From Dermacentor variabilis (lineage: Eukaryota > Arthropoda > Arachnida > Ixodida > Ixodidae): a stretch of DNA of 64,000 bases. The stretch spans positions 197,752,353-197,816,352 of the forward strand of contig NC_134568.1 in assembly GCF_050947875.1 (NCBI RefSeq). Direction: 5' to 3'. Both the position numbers and the translations under genes were made by a program. Below are positions 44,207 through 56,041 of this stretch, piece by piece. How positions within the stretch are numbered: the first letter of the stretch is position 1; every line of letters starts with the position of its first letter. The notes below the pieces were generated by a model. It did not search any database. It saw only the letters and a program-made list of their open reading frames with translations, and had not been told where the DNA came from.

Positions 44207-46372
44207 AAAAAACAGAGAAATTCACACTAACACGATGCTACGCGCTACAACATTCAAAGAGGTTCGCACAATTCACAAGCCCAAATATACGGCTGAGCCA
44301 CGTTAGAAAGCAGGTCCCGATCATGAGTAAAGAGGCATCATTTATTTCGTTCAACTTTTGCATTCTATATGTTCTTTGTGATATTTTTTAGGCATTTTAG
44401 ATCTTTCACCCGACACCGGACTGAACGCGCGGCTTTGGTAATCCAGCAGCGTTGTGCCCTTCTACGTACGCACCTTGTTTTTTAATTTGTTTTTCCCTTT
44501 TTTTCACCGTCATCTCTCCTTTCCTTCCAAGTCCCACTTCTATAGCGCAGAGAGTACTAGGACACAGCTAGAAGGCCCGCCCATTTCCCTACTGAAAGTA
44601 AATTTCCCCTCCCTCCTTCCTTCCCTCTCAGAGATGCCTCTGTAGAATGTAACCCTCTCTGTGTTTATGGATTTAAATATAGGTTCACTTTTACGTATCG
44701 GTATGCGCGCATGCCATGGACTGGCGAACCACCGGAAGCCAGGAAAAAAAAATGCGAAAGCGATTGGAATTTTAAGACTGCAATACCAAAATACACTCGG
44801 ACTTGAAAATGGCAATCTGCATACGCGTCGGTAAGCTATGCAATACGGTTCTCAACTTCAGGCTGCATATCTAATCTGCGAGCGAACTCAATCATTTGGA
44901 GATCCAGTGATCCAGTGTCTTTTTTTCGCTGACATTAGGCGAGGCTGGTTTCCGAGTCCCGCATCCGTTTCCCTAAAACAGTGGATTTCGATGGCGAAAT
45001 AGATGAACGAAGTCTGGCGTGTGTCTGTTAGTGTGCAGAACTACGGATCCGGTAGTCAAGGGCCAAGAAACGAGTGCGCGCACATAAGTGTCCGGTGCAG
45101 CATTGGACGACGCTGCACAACACAGATGCACACATCATCACGCGCTGATGCCTGGCACGGCACTCATTTCACACTGCAGTACACACTGGACTATAGGCAT
45201 AATACGTGCCCGTGCACGGACAACGGCCGGAGCCGCTGCAAAACGTAACCTGACAACACAGAGTACAAAAGCTTCCTGTTCAACGCGATAGCCTTTTAAA
45301 TTGCAAGTTGGACGCTCGAAAAGTAGTACCTTGAGTAGAAGAAATCTACTTCCCTGGGGGAATCGAATGTCCCAATCGGAGATATGGAGATGTGGAGTGC
45401 AAACAAGTTCAGGCACTGGGTATACCAGGTATGGCCTAAATTATAAAGTAGCATACTTGAGAACTTATTTACTTATTTGCGTATATTCAGCGTATACGAA
45501 AGCTACAACTTATGGAATGCAAAAAAGGCCCATTATAAGATAACGACATATCCTTGGGAGCGCGTTCTCCACATCTCAGCGTCGCTGTTGCCGCAAGGTT
45601 AATCAACGCGAGAGTGAGAGGAACAGCAGTCGACGTAGTGTCGCGGCGGTGCCGTTGCACCGCCACCGCGCACTTGTTGCGCGCGACGCTTCTCAGGTGG
45701 CGCCAGCCACACGATTGCCGCAAGCCACGCTCGGGACGATGAAATCAAGCACCCGCCGACCGACCCGCTTTCTCGGATTCAAGGTCAAGAATTGGGTCCC
45801 TGCGGTCTAACCAAGGTTACTCTCGCTTCAGCGGGCTCGGGGTGACCGAAAGGTAAACGCGGCCTAATGAGGTCGAAACCGTTTGCGAAGTGCGCACACC
45901 CCTCCTCGTTGCGTCTCTCGCGACAGTCGCGGAACGGCAGCTCCGATTCATTTGCGGGCGAACGCCTTCGTTCTTCCGTTGGCGAAGGCACGCCGACGAC
46001 GAATCCCAGCCTATGCACTGCGTATGCAGTGTGCGTAAATGGGCGCAGGCGCTGATGCCGCCAGTTATAGTCGCTGCCGGCGACGCTGCAGTTACTGCAT
46101 GCAAGTACCTAAGTGCTCGTGGTAGGACCTAGCTGCTGCTGTCACGGTCACTTCTCCCCAGATAGACTGCTGTTTTAAGGAACAGTGCATCTCTCCTTCG
46201 GATATTTCATGTACGCGCTGCTCTTTCGTTTGTTCGTCATAACTCATGGAGCACGGCTACAGTACCCAATGAAAACAAGCGGAGCGAACCGACTTGCAGG
46301 TCATGAATAATGGGCCGTTCATTGTTCCAAGACATTTATCACGACGTTATATCAATGTCGGCACACGTTATA
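44207..46372. other. No supported gene
   Basis: No gene or named repeat. A minus-strand frame at 45138-45416 has fairly protein-like stretches but no splice support. Confidence 0.45.
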
Positions 46373-46460
46373 GTAAGGAGGTCCCAATTCAGTTTTTGCT
46401 GTGGGACCTCCTTCTGTATACCTGTATCTGTAAAGTATTTTTGTGAAGTAATAAAAATTA

Positions 46461-46513
<53 letters not shown>
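46373..46513 (+). mobile_element. 3' end of a CR1/L2-like LINE with hairpin and (ATTG)n tail
   Basis: AAGGAGGTCCCA (46375-46386) pairs perfectly with TGGGACCTCCTT (46402-46413) across a 15-nt loop. CTGTATACCTGTATCTGTAA, AATAAAAATTAATTG and about 13 ATTG/GATT units follow. The order hairpin, CTGTATA, AATAAAAA also fits the end of the LINE at 13415-14880. I infer a severely 5'-truncated copy of a related LINE, since truncated insertions keep the 3' end used to prime. Confidence 0.6.
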
Positions 46514-46514
<1 letters not shown>

Positions 46515-47384
46515 ATAGTGGTAATCAGTAATAGCCATCAGGGCCTAGGAGCATTTCACTTTCGGGAAGCGGAGCCGCTCCCGTTCAACAGCACGCCCGC
46601 GTGAACGCTCCACGCGACTGCCGTACCGCCAAGCGGTAATTTCGGTCCGTGTGTAGCGGTGCCCACATGTAGGCGGGATCGTGCACCTCCCTTGAAGTGG
46701 TTCCGAGAATGGCTGCTTTTCCAAGGTCAATATTGTCCTTGGGCCTTCTATGAGAACGGGGCAAACAGAACAAGCTGGGTTTTGGGGCGGCGTTCTGGTT
46801 AACTCAACGCATCACTGCGCGCGCGATCATAGAAAGAACTCCTCTGTGTGTGCGCCGCCGGAAGGGCAGCGGTGGGCAAACCGGCCAATAAGTATTTTGA
46901 GCATGTCGGTGCTCGTAGGCTCTTTTGTGGAAGCTGGAGACTTTTCGTCAGCACGATGGCGCTAGGAGGGAGTGAACTGCAGCTTCTACACGCTTAGAAA
47001 CTATCGTCATTAGGGCATCAGGATGGGTGAAATACGTTTCGTGTACGGATTTTGCCGCTAGATTTAAACGCAGAAGACCGCAAGCTTCGCATTTATACAT
47101 CTGCGTTTCATAGTCACAGGGATGGAAGCTGAAAAATAGAGAGAAAGGAAAGTCACAGGGAATATATTGTGCGTTGCAAGAATGTGCAACTGCTTACTCA
47201 GAGACACGTACTGTACTAAATTCAGCTCCCTCCCCCCCCCCCCGCCCCCACCAAAAAAAAAAAAAAAAAAAAAGAAGGAGATCCGGTACTTGCAAAGCAA
47301 CACGCTTAAAACCAGTGTTGTGGCTATGGTGTTTGGGCCAGGGATCTACCAAGCCCATTGACGAGTACGTCAGGTAGCAATGAA
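46514..47384. other. No supported gene; C and A runs
   Basis: A C-rich run (about 47227-47250) followed by about 20 A (about 47252-47272). Otherwise nothing recognisable. Confidence 0.5.
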
Positions 47385-47880
47385 GGAAAAAGGTTTTATT
47401 TTACATTATTTACACTGGCTCCAGATACGGAAGCCCACTCCATGCAGGAGCATATTAAACCTCTGAGTTCACATCAGGACACGTCAGCGGCACCTCACCG
47501 TAAAATAAAGAACCTCAATGCACCAAAAGTCCCCTCTTTTAATACCGTTGTCTTCCTTAGGTGACGAGACTAGGGAATCTGATGATTATATCGCAGCCGA
47601 TCACAATCGTCCAATCGGTGGCAATATCCCGCCCATGATATCGCACCATTCCGCCGAACTCCGCCTCCGATGCTGTACCTTCGCTCCCGCATATTTAGCA
47701 ACCTAGGGAAGCCGAGGTTGAAGCCGTTCCCACGGTAGCATTCGACGTTGTCCCTTTTTATGAACTAGTTCAGGTTGTCAGGTTCGAGTAGAGCGGTCTT
47801 TTGTTGACCCGTCAACAGTTAGCGTCAACGCTCCGTTGACTTCTGGATAGGCACTGATGAATGGGTGGATTTACCTCGTG
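47385..47880 (-). repeat. Possible solo LTR, minus strand
   Basis: Read on the minus strand, a TATA-like TATTAAAAGAGGGG (47531-47544) is followed about 140 bp later by AATAAA (47395-47400), a spacing suitable for an LTR R region. No ORF lies beside it. Ends were not resolved (no confirmed TG...CA or target duplication), so this is a suggestion only. Confidence 0.25.
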
Positions 47881-48931
47881 GTAAACGTCTAATTAATGCC
47901 CTTGGCCGTGTTGAGACGTAACACCAGCCACATAATCTAAACAGTACCCCTTGCTAAACACAAATTGAACACGTGTATTTTTTGTTACGTGGCTACATGG
48001 AATGACGGTAAGCAAATTTTTCTGTCTGTGTCTGTAGGCGGGCTACTCATTTCGTGGCTCGCACGGCGACCTCACTAATCGAGATGTCCACGCGTTTTAC
48101 GTATGCCTCGGAGAGAAGCAGACTGAGTGTCAAAAAACAGGTTTGAACACCGAGGCCGAAACGACGCCAGTTTGCCTCCTTCCCGAACTGTCAGACTTGC
48201 GCCACATGTGACACCATGTACTAATTGATACTCGCACTGCGCCTGCTTTGCTCACCGTGGCTTGACTTACCGGCGCGCACCGCGCGTCATTTGCCGGCTT
48301 CTTAGGATCGCCCTCGCTCCTATATAACTGCCATGGAAAACCGCGTCATGCAGCACCCGAATAAGGACAGAGCCGCGCCGCCGAAACATGGCAGCGAGGT
48401 GGGGAAGAGGGCGCTTCGCATTCAAACGGTAATGATAAAAAAAGAAGAAAAAAAAACTGCCAGGTGAAAGCACAGCCCGTCGGCGGGATAAACGAAGTGG
48501 TCCCAGGGGCCGCACGAGCATTGTATGGATATGCGTGGGCGTAACTCGCGCGCTCCTCCGCAAATGGACTGCCGAGCCATTCACGCATGCACACGCAACC
48601 GATGACCCGCGAAGTGCTCTCCACTACACGGTGCGCGCATCCCGAAAAGCTTCAGACAGATCGGTTATGCACAGCCCGGGCTGCACACGACATGGGTTAC
48701 CGTAAATCCCGTCGCCGAACCTTTTTGAATGTAGGCACCAACACGCTGAGCGCCACTCAATTAAAGGTCATCGTGGAATCGAATGGCTTAGAGCCTTAGA
48801 TTTACTATCTGGTGCGGAGGTGACGCCCGAGATAGTGTGTTGCGCCTTAATAGGAGACGTGTATACATTATAAATTACGCACTCGAGCTTTGAGAGGGGG
48901 TTGACCGAGGGGCCCGATTGTTATTAATCAT
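47881..48931. other. No supported gene
   Basis: Nothing recognisable. Confidence 0.5.
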
Positions 48932-49266
48932 ATCATGAAAAGCCAACTAACAGAGACACCAAGGTAAACATAGGGGAAATCAGTTGTACTTACTAAGTGA
49001 ATTAAATAAATGATAAATTAATGGCAATGAAAGTGGATGAAAAAACAACTTGCCGCAGGTGGGGAACGATCCCACGTCTTCGCATTACGCGTGCGATGCT
49101 CTAACCAATTGAGCTACTTGAGTACGATCGTTCCCCACCTGAGGCAAGTTTTTTCATCCACTTTCATTGCCATTAATTTATCATTTCTTTAATTCACTTA
49201 GTAAGTACAACGAATTTCCCCTATATATGTTTACCTTGGTGTCTTTGTTAGTTGGCTTCTCATGAT
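48932..49266. mobile_element. Head-to-head inverted dimer of a tRNA-headed repeat
   Basis: The left arm (48932-49071) and right arm (49126-49266) are inverted copies with a few mismatches and one small indel, around a 54-bp loop. Together the minus strand of the loop and left-arm edge carries a tRNA-like head: D-arm AGCTCAATTGGTTAGAGC, a 5-bp anticodon stem TCGCA/TGCGA with loop CGCGTAA, and a T-arm GTGGG/CCCAC. The right arm lacks most of the head. Arms end in GGCTTCTCATGAT and its complement. This looks like two oppositely oriented copies of a tRNA-derived SINE-like repeat, one truncated. Confidence 0.75.
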
Positions 49267-49782
49267 AGCACCCGAGCTTTGATGTCTGTGTACGTCTTTC
49301 TCGTCCTTTATGTTGTGCAGGCGCACAGACAGGCGGTTGCTCACAGCGTCGTGTTTCCAGCACTGGAAGTATGTGTTCTGTCAGCAACCTGCTGCCTGCG
49401 TCGCTCGTTGAACGTGAGATGCACGCTGCGGACGAAGTGCACGTCTGTTAAGCCGTCATTTGGTTAAGGAGGGCTCCTATATAGTGCTTCTCGTCCGCGT
49501 GGCCTGGTAAAGGAATATTTTATTGCTGCCGGTTGCCGAGGCACCACAGAAAAGAGTTCTTAACAGGCTTGAATGTCTGTGAATTGCGCTTCCAGAACCA
49601 CAGCACGGTTGGAAACATCCTACCCCACGTTGACAGCAATACACGCTGCCTCAAACGCCGACATACGTACTTGGACTGGAAAGGGACTTTTGACACAAGA
49701 TTCAGTCGTCTTGTGCTCATTTTCCTTTTCGCAATCAAGGCTGTCAGGCTTAGGAGGTGTAACTTCAGTGGGAGGTATAACA

Positions 49783-49826
49783 CACACACGCGCGCGCGCG
49801 CGCGGAGAGAGAGAGAGAGAGAGAAA
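49783..49826. repeat. (AC)n(GC)n(GA)n compound microsatellite
   Basis: Short adjacent runs of AC, CG and GA. Confidence 0.9.
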
Positions 49827-50439
49827 AGTGGTTGTGTGTGAGGAGGTGTAAAGGTTGGCACTATCTTTTGCAGTCCTGGAGGGAGCACGGCTCAGCGCCA
49901 CACACACCTCACTTTCCCTACACGAGGGAAAGTGGGTAAATTGAATTAACAGCAAGTTGGGCATATAGAGAACCCCAATTAACTGTGCGCAGCACACGCA
50001 GGGATGCGTACCATGTCTCTTTCAGGAACTACAGAAATGCCCAAGTTGCTTTCTGAGCTAGCTTCGTATGAGACCATGGTCCAACCACTTTTGTCTATTT
50101 CATTTGGATGAACGAGCGCGACAACAGCTCAGCGCGATGCATACTGAAGGTGGAAACGCAAAGCAATTTCGTTACATGCTTGTTCGATTTGTAGTTTTTT
50201 TTTCTCTCTCTCCGAGGAACGTGAGCATTCGATGTGCATCTATGCGTCAACGTCGCCCGTACACGCGTTAAGCGTCGTGATTTATGCTCGCCGGTTGTTG
50301 TAGAGCGGCTCATCTCGATCGCATTGGAAATATAGCACCGTCTACAATGGAAGCCTTGTTTGCACTTTGGCCCCCTGTCTACTTTCCATTCTCTTCGTTC
50401 CGCTCAACAGCTACTATATTTCCTCGCAAGAAAAGCTGA
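49827..50439. other. No supported gene
   Basis: Nothing recognisable. Confidence 0.5.
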
Positions 50440-51265
50440 CCAATTCCGATTATGAAGGGCGTCAGGCAAGGAAACACAATATCTCAAAGGCCATACACTG
50501 CATGCTTGGAAGAAGCATTCAAGATGTTATACAGATGATATTGTCTAGTTCAGCAATGAATGGAAATTACTTGTAACAAATCATCGAAGACGATAAGGGC
50601 CAAAGTCTAAAGGTAAGTTTGATGATTAATATCCAAAATATAAGGGAATATTGGATACCTTGGCGAGAGAATAAGCGTTCGTGATTGATATATATAGTAA
50701 GCCTTTTGAAACTGTGCAAGTGTACATTTATCTAGGCCAAATTCTTAAAGGATTCGGATAGTGATAAAAGAGTATAAGAAAGGGTAGGAGTGCATATGGC
50801 AGGATGTTACCATTATCCTTGAAAAGTATATACAGTCAGTGCATTGCACCTGTACTAACTTGTGGGGAGAAAACTAGCGGCTATCAAAAAACCGGCAAAC
50901 AAAAGCATGAGAAGAAATTAATGACAGCGAAACGAGCCTTAGCACGGAAACTCGTTGGTATAACATAACGAGGAAGGAAAAGTGCAGTATATGAGATAGA
51001 AAATAATAACGTGTGATATTTTAAATTAAAAGAAAAAAATGGCGTTGGACAGGGGATGAAATGCGTTGAAGATAAACCTAGTGGTCTCTTGTAGAAGCAG
51101 AATGGATGCCAAGAGAACGGAAATGCAATTGCGCAAGGCTGAGGATTGTGCGGTGTAAAGAGGTTAAATAGATTGAAGGCACACAATGGAGTCGGCTGAC
51201 GGCAAGACAAGAGTAATTCCAGATCGCTGGGAAAATGCATTTGTCTTGCAGTAGACACAAATTAG
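50440..51265 (+). pseudogene. Ancient, heavily decayed RTE-like LINE fragment
   Basis: Short stretches match the RTE copy at 41234-42714 in the right order. GGGCGTCAGGCAAGGAAACA with ATATC corresponds to GVRQG(D/N)TIS. VYLG-like coding lies near 50728, MAGCYHYP-like wording near 50795, and WTGDEM-like coding near 51040. The end GGAGTCGGCTGACGGCAAGA ... CAGATCGCTGGGAAAATGCA ... CTTGCAGTAGACACAAATTA parallels the RTE 3' end, without a microsatellite tail. Stops and frameshifts are frequent, so it is far older than the other two copies. Confidence 0.55.
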
Positions 51266-54200
51266 GCAGATGGTGCGGCGTAACGTGCTCTCCCTGCAAG
51301 GGTAGGATTCTGGATGTTGTTCTAGCTATTCTCGTCTGCTAAGTTCCGCTATTTTGTTCCTTGCGCTGTTCTCTCGAAAAGCACTTGTGGCCTGTGCAAA
51401 TTCGCTTGAATCGCCGTATGCACGTTTGTTAAATTGCCTCGGTGGTTGCATAATACGTGTACTTACGGAGAGACAGTGAGCGGGGTCAGACCTGCACCAC
51501 CGCGTAACTACGGCATGAGAGAATTGCATACACAAGAAATCCGCACGAATTGCTTTTGACAGGGAGAAGTGGCCCTATATACCGACATGACTTGTGATCC
51601 TATAGACCCTTTCACGGTTTATAAACGTAGGCCCGGGACGGTTTCCAGTTTTGCTCATTGACGTAACCCGCTAAATTTAGCAAGCAAGAAAGGCATTGGC
51701 TGCGATATTGACTAGCAAGAGTGCGTTAAAATCTAAGCCCACAGATTTTCAACACTTTTCCTCTGTACATAAGAACAATTTTACAAGTGAATGTCACCCT
51801 AAGTTACACGAAAATTGTTATGTATTTGTCTTGAGGCGTAGAGCGCATCTCTTCTTTCTGAAAACTTAAAAATATACTTTTCGCCAGTAAAACAACTTAA
51901 AAATGCGCTTTGTGTTCCGACGCAGTAGACTGATAAGGCCCGTGACCGGAAGTTTCTTGGGGGGCGCACTCTCGCTGCAGTTATCGCGCGAGTGAAACCG
52001 TCTATACGTGGGCTCCACACACGTGGTGTGAAATGAAATTCCTCGGCTGTTGTTCAAGGCGTCCTTGCTTCGCGGCTACCATCGCTCCAATGTGCGCATG
52101 TGCATACGACAGCACCCATCGTGTCGGGCATTCCCATCTCACTGTCTCGTTCTACGCGTATACGCATGGGCGTTAATTGTGCGCTAATTAAGAGCGTCCA
52201 TAATGGTGATAATGGAAGCGCGGAACAAAACAAACGCCGAAGGAGTGCGCTAAGCGAGCGGCATTACCCAACAAACGTCACGGCTCTAGTCTTGTGCACG
52301 AACGTATGCCGATTAAACGTGGTATTTCCCGCAAGAGCAATAGAGCGCAATTAGCGTCTTGGTGTGACTTCGCTTTCGCGCTCATCTAGTCTCGTGCGCA
52401 ATCGCGTTGCTTCGGGGTGTGCAGCGAATACCGCGAAAGGTTCGGCTTTGTCCGGCGGCTAAACAAGTATGCGCAGGAGGATTCCTCACGCTTGAATAAG
52501 GTAAACAAGATTGTCGCGCTTTTCTGTTCATTTTTATAGGGCTAGGATTTGCGAAATACGTTTCATCGGCTATAGTGTGTATTCTCGGCGCACTGCGTCG
52601 GCGCACTATTACCGCCGAGCTGTGGTCTGCTTAAAACAAATAAATGTGCGTCATTGCTTGGTTCTGCTCTTTCGCGTGACTATTTTGTTGCGATCTTATT
52701 TTAACACAGAACCTTTCATGAAACATAATCGTAGGACAAGTCTCCTTCCAACAGGAAATATTTGCATATTGAATATTGAAATATTTATTGTTGGTCTACT
52801 GGGCCGTGCTATATATAGTTGTTGTCTGCCAATGAAGATACGCTCTTCGTCGGTGTTCTGGCCAAATGACAAGGGAAAAAAAAGTCTCAGACAAACCTCA
52901 AGGTTAGCTTGCGTTAGGCGCCTTTAACGTTTGCGTTACTTGAGGCTCGGGAATTTCGTTTGAGCAACTCAGATGCCACAGACGGAAAGCAAGGATAGGC
53001 TTGCGTGAGCGTGGGCCTTTCATTTAGAGATACTTCATGCTTAGAACAACTTCTCGGGTTGTAAAGACAGTATGGCGCCCACAGGTGGCACGAACGAGCG
53101 CTCATTTTCGGAGGCAGAATGGCCGCATGCGTTCCGTTGGCACGCTCGTTATAAGAGTGATATGGTAGGCAATCGAGTTAGAACGATCGGGACTCCCTTC
53201 AGGCGGGCCCCGCCGACGTTCTCTATGCGTATTCGGGGCGAGCAAACAGCCGGACTCTCAAGCGTGTGCTTGCCATTCCGCTTTCCGTCTTGGCGGCGAG
53301 CAAAGAAGAGCGGCGCAAGAAGCGGCACCGCTTCGTGACTTGTCAGAGTCCACGCGCGAAGTCGAGCACACCGTGCGGAGGAAGTCGGCGAAAAGGGGGC
53401 CGCAGCCAAAGTTTGCACAATGACAGCAAAGCTTCCTACACAAAACATGCCGAGCGGGGGGGAAAAAAGAAGAAAAACCAAAAGCGCTAGCGTCAAGCGC
53501 CACCGATACGAACGTGACGGCATATATTTACCGTACGGCGGAAATCCTAAGCAGCATCGGTGTGAGTGTGTGGGATGATGAGAGATCGCTGCCGGTGAGG
53601 GCGATGAGATCGGCGGTAGCCGAAAGGTTGTCGACGTTCAAGTCAAAATGGCGTGCAGAGGAGAGAAAGCCTGGGTGTTTCTCGGCCATTTTTGCTTCAC
53701 CGAGTCACGAGTTAGCGTACATAGTGTAGATTTTATACACTAAACCAGCGTCGTGTACTCGGAATAGGAAATCCGATTCAGATATTAAATATGTGTCGAC
53801 TGAAAAATCAGATAAGATTTGATGCATGCCTGGCTGTGAGAGACAATGACATTTTTTTTAATGTGCGCTGGAGGTGCTCGCCTGGCCCTACGCCTAGCAC
53901 GCTTGCTACTGCAGATGACAAATGTGATCCATGAAATGACCCACTAATACAGTGAGTATACAGTGAGTGCACGCGCACACAGCATGCGCAAGTAACCGGC
54001 AAAAGCACCGCATAAGCACTCTCAGCGTTTATTTTCGCATATTTGGTGTGTGAATGGCATCGGTGCTTGTTTCGATCGGACGGCGACCGTTATGCACGCA
54101 AATGAAACACCGGGGACCTGACGAGCCAATCTTTTAAGCATTGGGCGCGCTGAGCCTCACTTTCCCGACGAGCGATTCAGACCTGAAAACAAAGCTGCAA

Positions 54201-55117
54201 CTCTGCCTGGACCACGTTCGTGCTCGACGACAGAGACGGAGTTGGCCGAATTGAGTCGCGAACTAAGAACTGTAAGCGGATCCGGACAGGACGAGTGTGA
54301 CAGTCGGGGGACGAACGACGACTGGTGGCCGGACGAGTTTGCGCTTTGACGGTAACGCTATACTGGCGCACAGCGGATCAGCAGTGGCAGGAGCGGTACA
54401 CCCTACGGCAAATGCTGGTTTTCAGAGCCGAATCTTGGAAAGTGACACTGGGAATACGTTTGATGCAGGTGACAGAGAGTGTGACGTATAGTGGAAGTAA
54501 CTTGAAATAAACAAAACAAAATAAAGACATCATGTGTTACAGCAAAAGATCGTCTCTTCAATAGGAACATAACGCTATATACGCGATAATTTTTTTGCGT
54601 TGTGTTTCTATTTGGCGCGATGTGCGCACAAAGTCTACCGCTGAGCAGGAAACAATAAAAAATGAAAAAAAACCAGACAGGTTTTCTTCAAGAGAGAAAT
54701 AATAACATCTAAAATACGACGCCTTTAGCTCCAGGACGGATATCGGATACCGGGGGTTCCTGGGAAGATTACAGCGATGTAAGAGGGAGTGAGCCGGCTC
54801 TGGAGGGGTGCGGGCTGGAAAAGTGGGGCGAAATGATAACAAATAGCATATGCCATTATGATAAATTATTATGATAACACGCCATTTGGTATCATAATAT
54901 TTGTTTGATAATTACATTATCTTTCTTTTTAATGATGTACCTAGAACACGAGAGAATAAAGTTGGAAAATGGTCACTGACAGAGTTTTGACCTTTGCCAA
55001 GGGCCTCTAATTTAGCATATACTTTAACTTAACCATCGTTACATTTGACTTTGGTTTATTATACGACGATATTTCAAGGTACAATGAGGTTTCGAACTTC
55101 TCTGTTCGAGTGTCACC
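51266..55117. other. No supported gene
   Basis: No recognisable gene or named repeat over 3.9 kb. Two AATAAA-like signals at about 54506-54526 have no convincing upstream ORF. Confidence 0.45.
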
Positions 55118-55206
55118 AGCTGAGGTGCTTGAGTGGCTATCGCATTCTGTTGTTCGAGCACGAGGTCGAGGGCTCAATTTCTGGTTGCGGCAGCCGCAAT
55201 TCAATG
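55118..55206 (+). mobile_element. Truncated Ruka-like SINE head
   Basis: GAGGTGCTTGAGTGGCTATC and CGAGCACGAGGTCGAGGGCT correspond to the first about 90 bp of the copies at 2240 and 23880. The 3' body is missing. Confidence 0.55.
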
Positions 55207-55236
55207 GAACAACTTTTTCTAAACGAAAAAAAGAAT

Positions 55237-55297
55237 GTTGTTCGAAAAGTTGTTTGAAAGGTTGTTCGAAAGTTCGTTCGAAAAGGTTGTTCGAAAC
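55237..55297 (+). repeat. 12-bp minisatellite, GTTGTTCGAAAR
   Basis: Five imperfect units (GTTGTTCGAAAA, GTTGTTTGAAAG, GTTGTTCGAAA, GTTCGTTCGAAAAG, GTTGTTCGAAAC), each holding the TTCGAA palindrome or a variant. Confidence 0.8.
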
Positions 55298-55779
55298 GGA
55301 AAACACAAACACACACAAAAAATAGTCGTGCACATGTTTCGCTTATTCATTACAGGCTTAGGTTTTCACAGTTTGCACTGTCGCTACCTGTGCCCATGTT
55401 CCGTTGGAACAGACGTCGGCTTCATCAGAACACGTCCTCCTCCTCTCTCATTCTTCCTTTTTTTGTTCTCTCTCACACACACGGACGTACAAATATGCAA
55501 GTATTTACAACCTGGCCATCCTGTCCACCGGTTAGCCACACCTGTGCACTGCATGTGGTCTTTACAATGTGGATACTGGCGCTCTGACGCTTTTCCTGGC
55601 CGCAGCGACCGCATTTCAATAGAGGCGGAATACCAGATCATCGGTGTACCATTATTCTGGTGTACGCTAAAGGATTCCAAGCAGTCGAATAAAATCACTA
55701 TATAGGGCGTCTCCCAATGCCAAGGTATGGGCTTGGAGCGCAAGCTGACTTCATGAAAAATTATGCATGTCCTGAGAGT

Positions 55780-56031
55780 TAAAAAGTTATGGGGTTTTAC
55801 GTGCCAAAGTCACGATCTGATTATGGGGCACGTCCTAATGGGGGACTCTGGATTAATTTTGAACACTTGGGGTTCTTCAAGGCGCGCCTAAATCTAAGTG
55901 CACGTGTGTAGTTTATTTTTTTTTTTTTTGCATTTCGCTTTATCGAAATTCGGCCGCCGTGGCCGGGATTCGATCCCGCGACCTCGTCCTTAGTAGCGCA
56001 ACACCAAAGCCACTAAGCAACCAGGACGGGT
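55780..56031 (-). mobile_element. Ruka-like SINE with 10-bp target duplication, minus strand
   Basis: TCCTGAGAGT flanks the insertion at 55770-55779 and 56032-56041. On the minus strand the head GGTTGCTTAGTGGCTTTGG, a good B-box (GGGATCGAATCCC), a T/A run and the end GGCACGTAAAACCCC are clear. It is the best-preserved head among the copies. Confidence 0.85.
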
Positions 56032-56041
56032 TCCTGAGAGT

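Noticed and set aside
49050..49125. Functional tRNA gene on the minus strand
   Set aside because: The D-, anticodon- and T-arm shapes are there, but U33 is replaced by G, the acceptor stem does not pair convincingly, and it is part of a repeat.
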